Assembly (NCBI GenBank): GCA_020348185.1
Contig: CP070743.1
Span: forward strand, 306,007 to 312,061
Reading direction: 5' to 3'
DNA: 6,055 nt
Origin: Nitrospirota bacterium
GTDB lineage: Bacteria; Nitrospirota; Nitrospiria; Nitrospirales; UBA8639
Shown: one piece after another, positions 5,252 through 6,055 of the stretch
Layout: every line of letters begins with the position of its first letter
Position numbering within the stretch: the stretch's first letter is position 1
Translations under genes and position numbers: made by a program
Notes under the pieces: model-generated
Databases searched by the model: none
What the model was told of the DNA's origin: nothing
What the model saw: only the letters and a program-made list of their open reading frames with translations

Positions 5252-6049
5252 TTACGAACCGCGATAAATGGCCTGAGTGTCCGGTCCTTCACTGACTGTG
5301 ACTTGAGTCAGCGTTCCTGTTGAAAACTCTCCAGCAATCGAACCCCAAATAAAGCAAGCCAGGTTTCCTTCGGTGACGGCGGTGTTCTTGAAGGCAGGGT
5401 CAAGACTGACATTTTTCTGATGAAACCGCTCAATCACTCCTTTCCGAACAATCTGATCTAACGAATCGATATTCACGACTTGACCGGTATCCGGGTCGAT
5501 AGTCCCACTGATAGTGACCTCGGTTGTATAATTGTGACCGGTCGAATGTCCTGACAAATCCTGTATGGCTGAAGAAAAATTGTAGCGGCGCGTGATGCTG
5601 GCACGAGGCGAGTCGGGTGATGATTCCGAACCATGGAGAAGTTCGGTCGTCACATCAGCGAATAAGTTGGGATCTTCAAAAAGTCGAATTCTATCAAGGG
5701 CGGGCATCTGAGGGTGTTGTTCTAAAACCTTCCACAGGGTCAGCGCCAGATTTTCGGTTGTGGGGATGAGAGTAGTGAAATAGGGGGTATCCAGGTTTAA
5801 ATTCTTATGATCAAATTGTTCAAGGACTTCCCAGAGATATTGCTTGAGATCATACAAGTTGATGATCATGCCCGTCACAGGGTCAATCTCCCCTTGAAGC
5901 GTGACTTCAATGATATAATTGTGACCATGCGTATGTTCATTGTTGCAGGGACCAAAAACCTGCTTATTTTTGGCGTCATCCCATTTGGGATTGTGGTATC
6001 GATGAGAAGCGCAGAATTCGAGGCGTTTGGTCAGGGTGGCTTTGGGCAT
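5252..6049 (-). CDS. Tandem 6-pyruvoyl-tetrahydropterin synthase-like protein, C-terminal half degenerate
   Basis: PTPS/QueD-family enzymes act on 7,8-dihydroneopterin triphosphate using a zinc ion and a Cys-Asp-His set. This 265-aa protein holds two copies of the fold; single-domain members are about 120-150 aa. Domain 1 (about 5-133) looks active: zinc ligands H16, H41 and H43, catalytic C35, D80-H81, and substrate-binding E99 (TTEN) and E125. Its C-x5-HGH signature and GEIDPVTGM, DHKNL and TPYF stretches resemble animal PTPS more than bacterial QueD, which has C-x3-HGH. Domain 2 (about 152-263) keeps GHNY, IDPDTG and a late Glu (E254). However, the positions matching H16, C35, H41, D80, H81 and E99 read I162, D164, T170, H210, Q211 and G228, so it should be inactive. 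The start ATG 6047-6049 lies 6 bases from the window end, so its ribosome binding site, and any earlier start, are unseen. The pathway (biopterin-like or queuosine) is not settled by neighbours. Confidence 0.88.
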   Translation of the reverse strand: MPKATLTKRLEFCASHRYHNPKWDDAKNKQVFGPCNNEHTHGHNYIIEVTLQGEIDPVTGMIINLYDLKQYLWEVLEQFDHKNLNLDTPYFTTLIPTTENLALTLWKVLEQHPQMPALDRIRLFEDPNLFADVTTELLHGSESSPDSPRASITRRYNFSSAIQDLSGHSTGHNYTTEVTISGTIDPDTGQVVNIDSLDQIVRKGVIERFHQKNVSLDPAFKNTAVTEGNLACFIWGSIAGEFSTGTLTQVTVSEGPDTQAIYRGS

Positions 6050-6055
6050 GGCTAG

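Noticed and set aside
1..6055. Mobile element, prophage, CRISPR array or defence system
   Set aside because: No transposase, integrase, phage or nuclease-like gene, no target-site duplication and no regularly spaced repeats were seen; the genes are conserved housekeeping functions.

Overview
The window reads as a stretch of ordinary chromosome from a Gram-negative bacterium with roughly balanced base composition. Evidence for this is an ISC-type iron-sulfur assembly locus (hscA, iscX), a PBP1A-type peptidoglycan synthase with an OB-like insert, strong AGGAGG-type ribosome binding sites and a classic intrinsic terminator. There is no transposase, integrase, phage gene, CRISPR array, tRNA or rRNA. 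The lineage cannot be fixed from this sequence. The gene mix fits a proteobacterium or a Nitrospirota-like lineage, but that is only an impression.

Layout, left to right. (1) Bases 1-1423, plus strand: the C-terminal 365 residues of the Hsp70-class chaperone HscA, cut by the window edge, then a 106-bp gap with a C/T-G/A-rich palindrome, then iscX. HscA releases Fe-S clusters from the IscU scaffold, and IscX is a small acidic partner of the cysteine desulfurase IscS. The ferredoxin gene that usually lies between them is absent here. (2) Bases 1449-3863, minus strand: a full-length bifunctional penicillin-binding protein 1A, convergent with iscX across only 25 bp. (3) Bases 3864-4151: a 288-bp divergent intergenic region with weak promoter candidates on both strands. 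(4) Bases 4152-5090, plus strand: a 157-aa thiol peroxiredoxin followed by a strong terminator, then a 35-bp array of heptanucleotide repeats, then a 112-aa thioredoxin-like protein with a CDPC motif. The two could act in the same thiol redox chain but appear to be separate transcription units. (5) Bases 5091-5251: a 161-bp gap with small hairpins. (6) Bases 5252-6049, minus strand: a tandem two-domain 6-pyruvoyl-tetrahydropterin-synthase (PTPS) protein. Its N-terminal half keeps all the catalytic and zinc-binding residues. Its C-terminal half has lost most of them.

I do not see a new multi-gene system. The most distinctive items are the fused active-plus-degenerate PTPS protein with an animal-type CxxxxxHGH signature, the unusual cysteine spacing in the peroxiredoxin, the in-phase heptad repeat upstream of the thioredoxin-like gene, and the hscA-iscX arrangement without fdx.
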